Positions 1 to 9,038 are shown, counted from the first letter of the stretch. The stretch is DNA of 64,000 nt from Gemmatimonadales bacterium (GCA_036500345.1 DASYCE010000015.1:124001-188000), one strand, 5' to 3'. The notes: a model not told the origin generated them from the sequence alone. Made by a program: numbers and translations.

Positions 1-2
1 AC

Positions 3-584
3 CGCCCCGACATCGCCACGGCGCGCGAGTCGCTGGTGCCCAACGGGAACCGGCTGCTGGTGCACGTCTCGAATTTCCGGGAAGTGAAGCGTGTCAAGGA
101 CGTGGTGCGGATCTTCGCCCGGCTTCGCCGCGCCATGCCGGCGACGTTGATGCTCGTCGGCGACGGTCCCGATCGCAACGATGCCGAGCAGGAGGCGCGC
201 GACCTCGGCGTGAGCGATGACGTCCTCTTTCTCGGCAGGCTCGACAGTGTCGCACCGCTGCTCGCGGCCGCTGATCTCTTCATCCTGCCGTCGCAGACCG
301 AGTCGTTCGGTCTCGCGGCGCTCGAATCGATGGCGTGCGGTACACCGGTGCTCGCGTCGCGCGTGGGAGGAATTCCCGAGGTGATTACCGACGACGTGGA
401 AGGATTGCTCGAGCCGGTCGGCTCGGTCGAAGCGATGGCCCGCCGTGCGATCGATCTCCTCCGTGACACGCCGCGTTATGCGCGGATGCGCGACGCAGCG
501 CTTGCACGCGCCCGCGAATTCGGGACCGACGCCGTGGTGCCGCAGTACGAAGCGTACTATCAGCAGATCCTCAACCGCCGATGA
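3..584 (+). CDS. bshA: GT4 glycosyltransferase, BshA-like, 3' part (cut by window start)
   Basis: The frame is open from base 3, so the start codon and the N-terminal Rossmann half lie before the window; about 193 residues remain. They form the nucleotide-sugar-binding half of a GT-B retaining glycosyltransferase: a HVSNFREVKRVKDVV segment at the domain start, a DGPD loop, the EX7E motif (ESFGLAALE) and GGIPEVI. The HVSNFR..KR segment is typical of BshA, which joins GlcNAc to L-malate in the first step of bacillithiol synthesis in the cytoplasm. Another GT4 enzyme is possible. The stop overlaps the uppP start (ATGA). Confidence 0.75.
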   Translation, partial: RPDIATARESLVPNGNRLLVHVSNFREVKRVKDVVRIFARLRRAMPATLMLVGDGPDRNDAEQEARDLGVSDDVLFLGRLDSVAPLLAAADLFILPSQTESFGLAALESMACGTPVLASRVGGIPEVITDDVEGLLEPVGSVEAMARRAIDLLRDTPRYARMRDAALARAREFGTDAVVPQYEAYYQQILNRR

Positions 585-1405
585 TTCTTCCCGCACTCGT
601 TGTCGCGGCGATCCTCGGACTGGTCGAGGGGATCACCGAGTTCCTGCCGGTGTCGTCGACGGGGCACCTCATCGTCGCGGGCTCGCTCCTGTCGTTCACC
701 GGCGAACGCGCGGCCACGTTCGAGATCGTGATCCAGGTCGGCGCGATCTTCGCCGTGATCTGGCATTACCGCGCGCTTCTCGGCGAGCTGTTGATGCGAT
801 GGTTCCAGTCGCCGGCAGAGCGACGCCTCGGTGGCAGCATTGTCGTGGCGTTTCTTCCGGCGGCGCTGGTCGGCCTCGGGATGCATCGCTGGATCAAGTT
901 GCACCTCTTCACCCCGGTCACCGTTGCCGGCGCATTCATCGTCGGCGGCATCGTGATCCTCATCCTCGAGTGGCGCCGGCCGGCGGTCTCGACCGATCAG
1001 GTGCACGGGATCTCCACCAAGCAGGCGCTGGGGATCGGCTGCGCCCAGGTGCTGGCGCTCTTTCCGGGGACGTCGCGCTCCGCGGCGACGATTCTCGGCG
1101 GATACGCGCTCGGTCTCTCCCGCGCCGCGGCGACGGAGTTCTCCTTCCTTCTCGCCATCCCGACGCTGATCGCCGCCGCCGGCTACGACATCTTCAAGAG
1201 CCGACACCTCTTCACCGCAGCAGATATTCCGATGTTCGCTGTCGGCATCGGCGTGTCGTTCGTCGCCGCGCTCTTCGTCATTCGCGGCTTCCTTCGCTAC
1301 GTCCAGCGTCATTCGTTCACCGTCTTTGCCTGGTATCGCATCGCGTTCGGTGTACTGATCCTGGGACTTGCCGCGCTGCATCTCCTCCGGATGGATGCCA
1401 CCTGA
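581..1405 (+). CDS. uppP: Undecaprenyl-diphosphatase UppP (BacA)
   Basis: Integral membrane phosphatase that converts undecaprenyl diphosphate to the monophosphate, recycling the lipid carrier for peptidoglycan and O-antigen. At 274 aa it has the family's usual length. Both conserved regions are visible: EGITEFLPVSSTGH near residues 16-29 and FPGTSRSAAT around residue 165, followed by GLSRAAATEFSFLLAIP. Several hydrophobic helices cover the rest. The ATG at 581 overlaps the upstream stop. High homologues of this family confer bacitracin tolerance when over-expressed. Confidence 0.95.
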   Translation: MILPALVVAAILGLVEGITEFLPVSSTGHLIVAGSLLSFTGERAATFEIVIQVGAIFAVIWHYRALLGELLMRWFQSPAERRLGGSIVVAFLPAALVGLGMHRWIKLHLFTPVTVAGAFIVGGIVILILEWRRPAVSTDQVHGISTKQALGIGCAQVLALFPGTSRSAATILGGYALGLSRAAATEFSFLLAIPTLIAAAGYDIFKSRHLFTAADIPMFAVGIGVSFVAALFVIRGFLRYVQRHSFTVFAWYRIAFGVLILGLAALHLLRMDAT

Positions 1406-2105
1406 GCTGATCCGGGCAGCGGAGCTGCCGAGCACAATGGAGGCGGCTCACAGCCTGGCGCAGGAGGGCGCGGCGCATGGTACGGCCGTCGTGGCGGCGC
1501 GCCAGACTGCCGGGCGTGGCACTCGCGGCCGGAACTGGTCGTCAGAACCCGGTGGCCTCTGGCTTTCGGTCGTGGCGCGCCCCGCGCGCGCCGATGCGCT
1601 CGAGGCACTGTCGCTTCGCATCGGTCTCGCGCTCGCGCTCGCCCTCGAGGCTGCGTCGCCGGCGCTCCCTCGGCTCGATCTCAAGTGGCCGAATGACATC
1701 GTCGTCGACCGTCGCAAGCTGGCCGGCATACTCTGCGAAGCACGCTGGGCAGCGGGGAAGTGCCAGTGGGTCGTGGTCGGCTTCGGCCTCAACGTCCGCA
1801 ACCCTATTCCCGATGACTTGAAGGAAATGGCGGTCTCGCTGTCGACCTGGGATCCTCGCGCCGATCCGGCCGAGCTCGCCGCTCCGGTCGCCGGCGCGAT
1901 TGCGCTGGCGGCGCGCGAAGCGGGACCACTCACGCCAGCCGAACTGGCGGCGTTCGCGCTGCGTGATGCACTGGCCGGCGCGCGGGTCACCGAGCCGGTG
2001 GTCGGCACCGCGGCCGGGATCACCCCGCTCGGCGCGTTGCAGGTCCGGACTGACGTCGGCACGATGACCGAGGTCATCGCCGGGGTGGTGATGAGCCCAA
2101 AGTGA
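1395..2105 (+). CDS. birA: Biotin--[acetyl-CoA-carboxylase] ligase, single-domain type
   Basis: Transfers biotin through biotinyl-5'-AMP to the lysine of biotin carboxyl carrier domains. Visible motifs are GRGTRGRNWSSEPGGLW (biotinyl-AMP loop), KWPNDI, KLAGIL and GFGLNV, followed by a small C-terminal beta domain. The protein is 236 aa and lacks the N-terminal helix-turn-helix of E. coli BirA, so it is a group I ligase without the repressor function. I chose the ATG at 1395, which overlaps the uppP end by 11 bp, because the family similarity begins there; an upstream ATG at 1368 would add nine residues. Confidence 0.92.
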   Translation: MPPELIRAAELPSTMEAAHSLAQEGAAHGTAVVAARQTAGRGTRGRNWSSEPGGLWLSVVARPARADALEALSLRIGLALALALEAASPALPRLDLKWPNDIVVDRRKLAGILCEARWAAGKCQWVVVGFGLNVRNPIPDDLKEMAVSLSTWDPRADPAELAAPVAGAIALAAREAGPLTPAELAAFALRDALAGARVTEPVVGTAAGITPLGALQVRTDVGTMTEVIAGVVMSPK

Positions 2106-2120
2106 CGCGAGATTCCTGAC

Positions 2121-2900
2121 ATGCTCCTCGTGATCGACGTCGGCAACACCGAGACGACGTCCGGCCTGTTCGACGGCGACGAACTCCTGGCGCGCTGGCG
2201 GCTCACCAGCGGGGTCGAGCGCACGCCCGACGAATGGGCCCTCGCGCTCGAAGCGCTCATCGTCCGCGCAGGCCACTCGCCGGCCGAGATCCGCGCGTCG
2301 TGCGTCGCGTCGGTGGTGCCGCATGTGACGCAACCGCTCCTTGACGCACTCCGCGATGCCGTGCACCCCAACATCGGTCTCGTCGAGCCACGCGCCGCCT
2401 TGCCGCTCACCCTCGATGTCGACGAGCCGCTGGCGGTCGGTGCCGACCGGATCGCCAACGCCCTTGGCGCACTCGATCGCTTCCCCGGCGACAGCGTCGT
2501 CGTCGGATTCGGTACGGCAACGACATTCAACTGCATCACCGCCGACCGCCGCTTCATCGGCGGGTCGATCATGCCGGGCGTGAGAACCTCCGCCGATCAG
2601 TTGATCCGGAAAGCCGCGCGTCTCGGCGCCACCGAGCTCGTGGCGCCATCGCGAGCGATCGCGCGGAACACCGAAGACAACATCCGCGCCGGCGTCCTCC
2701 TTGGCGCCGCCGATGCGGTGGACGGGATGATCGCACGGATCCGGGCTGAGTGGCCGGGAGCGGGGACACCCCAGGTGATTGCGACCGGAGGCCTTGCAAC
2801 GCTGATCGCTCCGCTGACTCGATCGATCGCGCAGGTCGATCCCGATCTCACGCTGCACGGGCTCCGCGTGGCAGCACAGGCCATGCACCTGCTCGGATGA
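2121..2900 (+). CDS. coaX: Type III pantothenate kinase
   Basis: Phosphorylates pantothenate with ATP in the first step of coenzyme A synthesis. The ASKHA fold shows in the N-terminal IDVGNTETTSGLFDGD phosphate loop, the GADRIANALGA segment and the GTATTFNCI / GGSIMPGV loops. Length (259 aa) matches the family. It lies 15 bp after birA, an association seen in many bacteria, and its stop overlaps the next start (ATGA at 2897). Confidence 0.95.
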   Translation: MLLVIDVGNTETTSGLFDGDELLARWRLTSGVERTPDEWALALEALIVRAGHSPAEIRASCVASVVPHVTQPLLDALRDAVHPNIGLVEPRAALPLTLDVDEPLAVGADRIANALGALDRFPGDSVVVGFGTATTFNCITADRRFIGGSIMPGVRTSADQLIRKAARLGATELVAPSRAIARNTEDNIRAGVLLGAADAVDGMIARIRAEWPGAGTPQVIATGGLATLIAPLTRSIAQVDPDLTLHGLRVAAQAMHLLG

Positions 2901-3790
2901 GCGCCGTTCAGAGCGTGGGCCACCGGTCGGGCGTGAGCCCGTATCTCCTCCATCTGCGCCCGGCCGAGTGGCCGATCATGGCCGCGCATTGTGCCGTGGG
3001 ATGGTTGCTGGCGGTCGGATTCCACTGGCCCGATTCCGCCGCGATTCTCGGCATCGGCAGCTGGGTGGTTCTCCTCAACGGCGGGACGCTGGCGCTCAAC
3101 TCCGCGTTCGACAAGGACGTCGGCGATATCGCCTTCCTGCGCAACCCGCCGCGCCCGCCGAAGTATCTGGCGCAATACGCCGCGCTTCTGATGGCGGCTG
3201 GCCTGGCACTGACGTGGCGTCTGCCGATCCGCTACCGTGAGTTGTACTTCGCGTGCGCGGTGCTGTCGGTGGCGTATTCCGTCCCGCCGTTCCGGCTGAA
3301 GTCTGTCGCTGGCGCCGATTGGGTCATCAACATGTTCGGATTCGGCACCCTCACGGCGTACGCGGGGTGGGCGATCACCGGCCGGATCCTGCACGGCCCG
3401 CTCGGACCGGTCCTCTTCGCGTTCACCCCGCTCTTCGCGGCGCTCTACCCGCTCACGCAGTTGTATCAGATGGACGAAGACCGCGCGCGTGGCGATCGGA
3501 CCTTCGCCATCCGGCTCGGCCTTCGGCGGTCGCTGACGGTGGCGATCTTCTGCGTCGGCGTGGCGTTCGGCATGTTTGTCATGGCGGCGTGGGAGAGCGG
3601 CTGGACCGCGCGGGACATGCTCAAGTGGGCGGCGCTCGGTGTCGCGGCGCTGGCATGGGTCGCCGTCCTCGGACCGTGGCGCGCACATGCCAGAGTCTGG
3701 TCGTCACGCGAGCACCAGCGAGCGATGTACCACGCGCTGATCGCCTGGGCGCTGACCGACATCGCGATCCTGATCGGCTGGGCGGCATAA
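2897..3790 (+). CDS. UbiA-family prenyltransferase
   Basis: Membrane-bound aromatic or (digeranyl)geranylglyceryl-type prenyltransferase of 297 aa. The two Asp-rich Mg-diphosphate sites are visible: NSAFDKDVGD near residues 60-70 and QMDEDRARGDRTFAIRLG near residue 190, between about eight hydrophobic helices. The substrate cannot be read from the sequence; menaquinone, tocopherol or carotenoid/chlorophyll-type reactions are all possible, and no pathway neighbour narrows it. The ATG at 2897 overlaps the coaX stop; a longer frame upstream is only a shadow of coaX. Confidence 0.85.
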   Translation: MSAVQSVGHRSGVSPYLLHLRPAEWPIMAAHCAVGWLLAVGFHWPDSAAILGIGSWVVLLNGGTLALNSAFDKDVGDIAFLRNPPRPPKYLAQYAALLMAAGLALTWRLPIRYRELYFACAVLSVAYSVPPFRLKSVAGADWVINMFGFGTLTAYAGWAITGRILHGPLGPVLFAFTPLFAALYPLTQLYQMDEDRARGDRTFAIRLGLRRSLTVAIFCVGVAFGMFVMAAWESGWTARDMLKWAALGVAALAWVAVLGPWRAHARVWSSREHQRAMYHALIAWALTDIAILIGWAA

Positions 3791-3865
3791 CGGGATGCTG
3801 TCCGTGGCGTCCATCCCCTCGCTCCACTAGTTTTTGGGAACCATCCGCTCAATCTGGAGATGTGC

Positions 3866-4495
3866 ATGGCGACCGCGGTCCAGGTGGACTCCCGCTTCGA
3901 TCAGATCAAGATCGCACCGATCGTCCGCGCCTCGGCAATTCTGGCCATCGTTCAATCGCTGTGCGTCGTCGTGGTGTCGATCATCACGCGCTCGCTCAGC
4001 GGGACGATCGAACACGCCCTGACGGGGATCGTGGTCTACATCGGTGCGATGATCACGATCTTCTGGCCCGGCACGCGCATCCGGCCGAGGCAGATCGACG
4101 GGATCTCGGCCGCGGCCGGAATCGGGCTCGGCGCCACCTGGTTCTTCGTCCCGATCGACGCCTTGATCCTCCAGCCTCTCGGCATGTACACCAATCGGTG
4201 GCATGAAGTCGGCGGCGGATCGATCTGGTGGTACATCCCGGTGTGGTGGATGGCCGGGACCTTCATCACCTGGCAGGGATCGTGGATCCTCGCGCACCAG
4301 GCCAATCGAACCGGTCAAGCGTCCGTGCCGCAGGCGATCGTCCTCGTGACCGTTGTCTCGGCGATCGTCGGAGCGCTCGCGGCAGCGGTGCATTTCCCAC
4401 TCGCCGGGTGGAACGTTCCCACCTTCGCTGTCGCGTTGATGCCGGGTCTCGTGGTGGCAAACGCCATCAGCGCGCTCGGCAGCAGGCGCGGCTGA
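3866..4495 (+). CDS. Six-TM membrane protein of unknown function
   Basis: About 209 aa with six hydrophobic helices, rich in Trp around SIWWYIPVWWMAGTF near the middle. I do not recognise the family. The ATG at 3866 is preferred because GGAG at 3856-3859 sits six bases before it; the ATG at 3860 would be too close. The 75-bp gap after the prenyltransferase gene suggests a separate or weakly linked transcript; only a poor hairpin (GGGATG..CATCCC, 3793-3818 region) is seen there. Confidence 0.7.
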   Translation: MATAVQVDSRFDQIKIAPIVRASAILAIVQSLCVVVVSIITRSLSGTIEHALTGIVVYIGAMITIFWPGTRIRPRQIDGISAAAGIGLGATWFFVPIDALILQPLGMYTNRWHEVGGGSIWWYIPVWWMAGTFITWQGSWILAHQANRTGQASVPQAIVLVTVVSAIVGALAAAVHFPLAGWNVPTFAVALMPGLVVANAISALGSRRG

Positions 4496-4502
4496 CGCCT
4501 GC

Positions 4503-4823
4503 ATGTTCCGCGGCGCAGCGCGATTCGTTCTTCGCGTCGCGGGTTGGCTGCTCACTCCGCTGATCCTGCTCGTGGCCGCCGCGGTCGGTGCACTCGGCGG
4601 CCTCGTCGTGACCCGCCGGATGGCGTCGACAACTTCGCTCGAAGTGACCTTCGCCCTGGCGTTCATCGTTGCGGGAATCGTCCTGCGCCTCTGGATGCGG
4701 CTACTGCGGAACCGGCCCGAGCTGCGCCACACGCTCTCGATGACAACCGAAGGAATTCCCGAAACCGAACTGGTGGAGCGACTGGTCAACCCGCCGGAGC
4801 CACCGCAATCCAATGCCCGGTGA
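4503..4823 (+). CDS. Small two-TM protein of unknown function
   Basis: A 106-aa protein with two hydrophobic segments (about residues 14-36 and 46-66) followed by a charged cytoplasmic tail ending in PPEPPQSNAR. No family recognised. It starts 7 bp after the preceding membrane protein and overlaps the next gene by 11 bp, so it is probably co-transcribed with both. Confidence 0.6.
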   Translation: MFRGAARFVLRVAGWLLTPLILLVAAAVGALGGLVVTRRMASTTSLEVTFALAFIVAGIVLRLWMRLLRNRPELRHTLSMTTEGIPETELVERLVNPPEPPQSNAR

Positions 4824-5829
4824 AGATTTCCAGGCTCGGCGCGGCCGCCCTCACGGACCCATCGGCCTGAGGCGAAGCGCCGCCTTCGCATCCTGCGCGC
4901 TTCTCATGATGGCGGCGCCGCTTGCCGCGCAGGATGGCGTCTTTCTCACCGCCGGACGCGTCCTCGCCGGAACTCCATCGGAGGCAAGCTGGCGGCTCAC
5001 CCTCGAGCGCGACATCACCGGCCCCCTCGGCGTCGATGGATCGTTGCTCGAACTTCCCGGTGCCAGGCCGGCGACCGGCGATCTTTATGGCGCCGGCGCC
5101 GACCTCACGCTCTTCAGCGCCGCGCACGGCGTCCCGACGCTGCTGGTCGGAGTCGCCGGCGGAATCGGCATTGGTGGCCAGTCCAAACTCTGGGCCGCGG
5201 GATCATTTGGCGTCCGGATGCCGATCATCGTCGCCGGACCGTTCCGGGTGATGGCCGAAGGACGGTGGCGGTCGCTCACGGTCACCGGCAGGAACGGCAT
5301 CGAGATCGGCGCCGTCATCGGGTATCGGTCTCGCCGGCACGAAGTACCGCCGCCGAAGCCGGAGGCCGCAGGGCTGTGGGTCCCGCCGCCGATCGCCGAC
5401 ATCCTGCGATCGCGAGGGATCCCCGACGCGAAAGCGCGGTTGCTCAGCAACGTCGTGGGTACGGCGATCGAGGAGATGGGCCAGCCGTACGTCTGGGGAG
5501 GGACCGGCAACGGCAGCGGCGGCTTCGACTGTTCCGGGCTGATCCAGTACGCCTACACCCGGTACGGAATCCGGATTCCGCGGACCGCCGCTGGTCAGGC
5601 CACGGCGGGCGTCGCGATCGAGCGGAGCGTCGAGTCACTGCTCCCCGGGGATATCCTCGTCTTTTCGGAGCGCGGTGACGTCCCGACGCACGTCGGACTG
5701 TACGTCGGCGAGGGGCGATTCATCCACAGCGCCTCGCGCGGTGTCTCCCTTTCGCAGCTCTCGGACGCCGACACCGAAGGACGGGGTTGGCTCCGCCGGT
5801 GGATCGGCGTCCGCAGGATCGTGGAGTAG
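4813..5829 (+). CDS. Secreted NlpC/P60 hydrolase with N-terminal beta-rich domain
   Basis: Putative gamma-D-glutamyl-meso-diaminopimelate (or related) peptidoglycan endopeptidase of 338 aa. A signal peptide is visible at about residues 19-40 (LLMMAAPLAAQ). The C-terminal NlpC/P60 domain starts near residue 205 and has the nucleophile Cys240 (GGFDCSGLIQYAY), His293 (PTHVGLYVG) and His305 (FIHSASRG). Residues 45-180 are glycine-rich with alternating hydrophobic residues, like strands of a small outer-membrane barrel or a beta sandwich. The long N-terminus before the signal peptide suggests the true start may be an internal non-ATG codon. Confidence 0.85.
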   Translation: MPGEDFQARRGRPHGPIGLRRSAAFASCALLMMAAPLAAQDGVFLTAGRVLAGTPSEASWRLTLERDITGPLGVDGSLLELPGARPATGDLYGAGADLTLFSAAHGVPTLLVGVAGGIGIGGQSKLWAAGSFGVRMPIIVAGPFRVMAEGRWRSLTVTGRNGIEIGAVIGYRSRRHEVPPPKPEAAGLWVPPPIADILRSRGIPDAKARLLSNVVGTAIEEMGQPYVWGGTGNGSGGFDCSGLIQYAYTRYGIRIPRTAAGQATAGVAIERSVESLLPGDILVFSERGDVPTHVGLYVGEGRFIHSASRGVSLSQLSDADTEGRGWLRRWIGVRRIVE

Positions 5830-5831
5830 CG

Positions 5832-6869
5832 CTACTCCTTCTGCTGCGGGATCTCTCCCATCCCGACAAGCCGGGCAACATCCTTCTTCCAATCGGCGTC
5901 GCCGGTGTTGAGCGCCGGCCACCGATCGGGATGGTCAGGAACGTAGAGGAGCGCCATGTGCAGCATCGCCCCTTTCTCGATCGACTTCCCGGTCGGATTG
6001 TTGTAGGTCCCCACCAGACGGTAGCGATGCGAGTCCTGCAGCCGGATCCCGTCGCCGGTGATCCCCGGCAAGGTTCGCTCGACCGATTCGATATACCCCT
6101 TCGGCGCCAGCTTGATCTGCAGGTTGACGACCTGCTTCGGCTTCGACGAATCGGTGACATCCTGAAGCATCAGCCCGGTGGCGAAATCGTGCGCGTGCCC
6201 GCCGGCGCCGATGATCCGGCCGCTCAACGGGAGCGAGAAGTCGCGATGCCATGAGGTATGGCCGGCCGGGAGATCGAAGTCGACATCCTGGCCAACAGGG
6301 TTCATCACGTCGAGGTAGACCGGAAGGACGCTGACCGGCTTCGGCACCAGGTTGGTGGGGGAATACTCCACTGTCATCTCGAATGACACGCCCTTGATCA
6401 TGTTGGCACTGTGATTGTGCCACATCACCAGCGCCGCCATCGGCATCCCGGTCGTGACCGGAATCCCCACGGTTGCCGGGACGCGAATGTCCTCGGTCTC
6501 CTCGCCCATCGCGATCATCCGTTCGGGGATCGCGTAGAAAAGCTGCCGCCGCCCGAAATTCACCACGTTGATGTGGTGGACCAGCTTGCGCGAGAGCGGC
6601 TTGCCGTCGGCGTCGACGATCCGCAGGCGCACGCCGCGAACCCACCCCGTCACCGGCCAGGTGAATCGGAGCAGCGATGAGCTCTGCATCTTCATCATCC
6701 CCATCGGCATTCCCGGCATCTCGTCGGTGGCCGGCGCGATGTCGTACTGCCCGCCGATCAGTGTCACGGTGTGCTGCGAGCTGTTCACCCGGACGATCAG
6801 TCCGTGCTCGACTGATGCCGGGGGATGAACGGGACCGGCGAGGGCAAACAGGAGGGGCAGGGCGAGCAT
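5832..6869 (-). CDS. Secreted copper protein resembling type II ascorbate-dependent monooxygenases (PHM fold)
   Basis: The product is 345 aa with a short signal peptide (MLALPLLFALAGPVHPP). Candidate copper ligands are His98-His99 (VHHIN), His151/His153 (WHNH), His225-x-His227 (GGHAHDF) and Met302/Met305 (AMLHM). Their order and spacing mirror peptidylglycine monooxygenase (HH, about 65 to H, about 70 to HxH, about 70 to M). A Met-rich stretch (MPGMPMGMMKM, near residue 51) could also bind copper. A -10-like TATATT lies at 6921-6926 on this strand. The frame extends 34 codons upstream, but the signal peptide supports the ATG at 6869. Activity is inferred; it could be a non-catalytic relative. 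Confidence 0.6.
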   Translation of the reverse strand: MLALPLLFALAGPVHPPASVEHGLIVRVNSSQHTVTLIGGQYDIAPATDEMPGMPMGMMKMQSSSLLRFTWPVTGWVRGVRLRIVDADGKPLSRKLVHHINVVNFGRRQLFYAIPERMIAMGEETEDIRVPATVGIPVTTGMPMAALVMWHNHSANMIKGVSFEMTVEYSPTNLVPKPVSVLPVYLDVMNPVGQDVDFDLPAGHTSWHRDFSLPLSGRIIGAGGHAHDFATGLMLQDVTDSSKPKQVVNLQIKLAPKGYIESVERTLPGITGDGIRLQDSHRYRLVGTYNNPTGKSIEKGAMLHMALLYVPDHPDRWPALNTGDADWKKDVARLVGMGEIPQQKE

Positions 6870-6949
6870 CGACGCACCTTCGAATCGGGGTGGAGTGGAA
6901 TGGCGCGAACGCGACGCGAAAATATATCCCGGTCCGGCGGAGGTCCGGC

Positions 6950-6977
6950 TTGACAGTCTCGTCGCCATCACTACGTT
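6950..6977 (+). promoter_or_regulatory. Candidate sigma70-type promoter of groESL
   Basis: A perfect TTGACA (6950-6955) is followed after 16 bp by TACGTT (6972-6977). The predicted start near 6984 falls at the left edge of the CIRCE-like operator, as in HrcA-controlled groE operons. Confidence 0.6.
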
Positions 6978-6985
6978 TGGGCCCG

Positions 6986-7012
6986 GTAGCAGTCGAATGC
7001 TACGACTGCCAA
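6986..7012 (+). promoter_or_regulatory. CIRCE-like HrcA operator
   Basis: The sequence is GTAGCAGTC (6986-6994), nine bases, then GACTGCCAA (7004-7012). It matches the CIRCE consensus TTAGCACTC-N9-GAGTGCTAA at 14 of 18 positions with the exact N9 spacing. The C-to-G change in the left arm is mirrored by G-to-C in the right arm, so dyad symmetry is kept. HrcA regulation is inferred; no hrcA is in the window. Confidence 0.65.
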
Positions 7013-7064
7013 CTCATTGCAATATCGTTACTTACCGTACACCGTTCAAGTTGGAGGTTGTGAC

Positions 7065-7373
7065 ATGGCTGGCGCCAGCAAGAGCAAGCACAAGCTCACC
7101 CCCTTGGAAGACCGCGTGGTCATCCTTCCCACCGAAGAGGCCGAATCGATGCGCGGTGGCCTCTACATCCCCGACACTGCCAAGGAAAAGCCGACCCAGG
7201 GCGAAATCATCGCCGTCGGTCCGGGCCGCTTCGAGAAGGGCGCGCGGGTTCCGCTCGATCTCAAGGTCGGCGACAAGGTGATCTACGGAAAATACAGCGG
7301 CACGCCGTTCACGATTGAAGGCGACGAGGTCATGATCATCAAGGCCTCCGACGTTCTCGCCAAGCTCGGTTGA
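7065..7373 (+). CDS. groES: Co-chaperonin GroES
   Basis: Heptameric lid of the GroEL chaperonin, 102 aa. Family features are [12 protein letters not shown], the mobile-loop region around [19 protein letters not shown], and the C-terminal [23 protein letters not shown]. The ATG at 7065 has a strong GGAGGT Shine-Dalgarno at 7053-7058; the 16-codon upstream extension runs into the operator and is not coding. It is followed 30 bp later by groEL and is preceded by a CIRCE-like site, pointing to heat-shock control. Confidence 0.97.
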   Translation: MAGASKSKHKLTPLEDRVVILPTEEAESMRGGLYIPDTAKEKPTQGEIIAVGPGRFEKGARVPLDLKVGDKVIYGKYSGTPFTIEGDEVMIIKASDVLAKLG

Positions 7374-7403
7374 TCCACACCTACTGATCCGGAGAGAGAA
7401 GCA

Positions 7404-9038
7404 ATGGCTGCAAAGGAATTGATGTTCAACGTGGACGCGCGGGCGAAGCTCAAGAAGGGCGTCGACGCGCTTGCCGAGGCGGTCAAGGTGACCCTCGGCC
7501 CCAAGGGCCGGAATGTCGTCATCGACAAGAAGTTCGGCTCGCCCACTGTCACCAAGGACGGCGTCACCGTCGCCAAGGAAGTCGAGCTCGCCGATCCGAT
7601 CGAGAACATGGGCGCGCAGATGGTGAAGGAAGTCGCCACCAAGACCAGCGATCTCGCTGGCGACGGCACCACCACCGCGACGGTCCTGGCGCAGGCGATC
7701 TTCCGCGAAGGGCTGAAGAACGTCACCGCCGGTGCCAACCCGATGGAACTGAAGCGCGGCATCGACAAGGCGGTCGAGGCGCTGGTGAACGAACTGAAGG
7801 CGCTGTCGGTCCCGACCAGCGGCAAGAAGGACATCGCCCAGGTCGGCACCATTTCCGCCAACAACGACTCCGAGATCGGCAAGCTCATCGCCGAGGCGAT
7901 GGAGAAGGTCGGCAAGGAAGGGGTCATCACGGTGGAGGAGGCGAAGGGGCTCGCCACCGAGCTCGACACCGTCGAGGGGATGCAGTTCGACCGCGGCTAT
8001 CTCTCGCCGTACTTCGTCACCGATCCCGAGGCGATGGAGGCGGTGCTCGAGTCGCCGTACATCCTGATCCACGACAAGAAGATCTCGTCGATGAAGGAAC
8101 TCCTCCCGGTGCTGGAGAAGGTTGCCCAGTCGGGGAAGCCGCTCCTCATCATCGCCGAGGATGTCGAAGGGGAGGCGCTCGCGACGCTGGTCGTCAACAA
8201 GCTGCGCGGCACCCTCAAGGTCGCCGCGGTCAAGGCGCCAGGGTTTGGTGATCGCCGCAAGGAGATGCTCCGCGACATCGCGATCCTCACCGAAGGCCAG
8301 ACGATCTCGGAAGAAGTCGGCTTCAAGCTCGAGAACGCGACCCTCAACGAGCTCGGTCAGGCGAAGCGCGTGGTGATCGACAAGGACAACACCACCATCG
8401 TCGACGGCAAGGGGAAGAAGGATTCGATCCAGGGGCGGATCGCCGAGATCCGTGCCGCGATCGACAAGAGCACGTCGGATTACGACAAGGAGAAGCTGCA
8501 GGAGCGGCTGGCGAAGCTTGCCGGCGGCGTCGCGGTGATCCACGTCGGTGCGGCGACCGAGACCGAGATGAAGGAGAAGAAGGCTCGCGTCGAGGACGCG
8601 CTGCACGCCACGCGCGCGGCGGTCGAAGAGGGAATCGTCCCCGGCGGCGGTGTGGCACTGATCCGCTGCCAGTCGGTGCTCGACCGCGTCAAGGCGAGCG
8701 GTGACGAGAAGATCGGCGTCGACATCATCCGTCGCGCCATCGAGGAGCCGATCCGCGCCATTGCGATCAACGCCGGTGTCGAAGGGTCGATCGTCCTCGC
8801 CAAGGTCAAGGAGTCGAAGGACAAGGCCTTTGGCTACAACGCCGCGACCGATGAGTACGAAGACATGATGAAGGCCGGCGTCATCGATCCGACCAAGGTG
8901 ACGCGGACCGCGCTGCAGAACGCGGCGTCGATCGCGTCGCTGCTGCTTACCACTGAGTGCGTGGTGGTGGAGCGGAAGGAAGACAAGCCGGCGACGCCGA
9001 TGGCGGGCGGTGGTGGCGGCATGGGCGGGATGTACTGA
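7404..9038 (+). CDS. groEL: Chaperonin GroEL
   Basis: The 544-aa 60-kDa chaperonin forms the double-ring folding chamber. The ATP site is evident ([30 protein letters not shown] within residues 28-60, and [12 protein letters not shown] near 86-97), as is the [13 protein letters not shown] signature near residue 410. The C-terminus is the usual Gly/Met tail ([10 protein letters not shown]). SD GGAGAGA lies just before the ATG. It shares the groES promoter; the stop codon lies within a perfect hairpin. Confidence 0.98.
   Translation: MAAKELMFNVDARAKLKKGVDALAEAVKVTLGPKGRNVVIDKKFGSPTVTKDGVTVAKEVELADPIENMGAQMVKEVATKTSDLAGDGTTTATVLAQAIFREGLKNVTAGANPMELKRGIDKAVEALVNELKALSVPTSGKKDIAQVGTISANNDSEIGKLIAEAMEKVGKEGVITVEEAKGLATELDTVEGMQFDRGYLSPYFVTDPEAMEAVLESPYILIHDKKISSMKELLPVLEKVAQSGKPLLIIAEDVEGEALATLVVNKLRGTLKVAAVKAPGFGDRRKEMLRDIAILTEGQTISEEVGFKLENATLNELGQAKRVVIDKDNTTIVDGKGKKDSIQGRIAEIRAAIDKSTSDYDKEKLQERLAKLAGGVAVIHVGAATETEMKEKKARVEDALHATRAAVEEGIVPGGGVALIRCQSVLDRVKASGDEKIGVDIIRRAIEEPIRAIAINAGVEGSIVLAKVKESKDKAFGYNAATDEYEDMMKAGVIDPTKVTRTALQNAASIASLLLTTECVVVERKEDKPATPMAGGGGGMGGMY

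Noticed and set aside
3793-3818. Hairpin GGGATG..CATCCC as a terminator after the UbiA gene
   Set aside because: The stem is only six pairs, the loop is long and no T-tract follows closely.
7032-8606. A 524-codon frame antisense to groEL
   Set aside because: It runs opposite a certain gene, has no family features and no start signal; long antisense frames are expected at this GC content.
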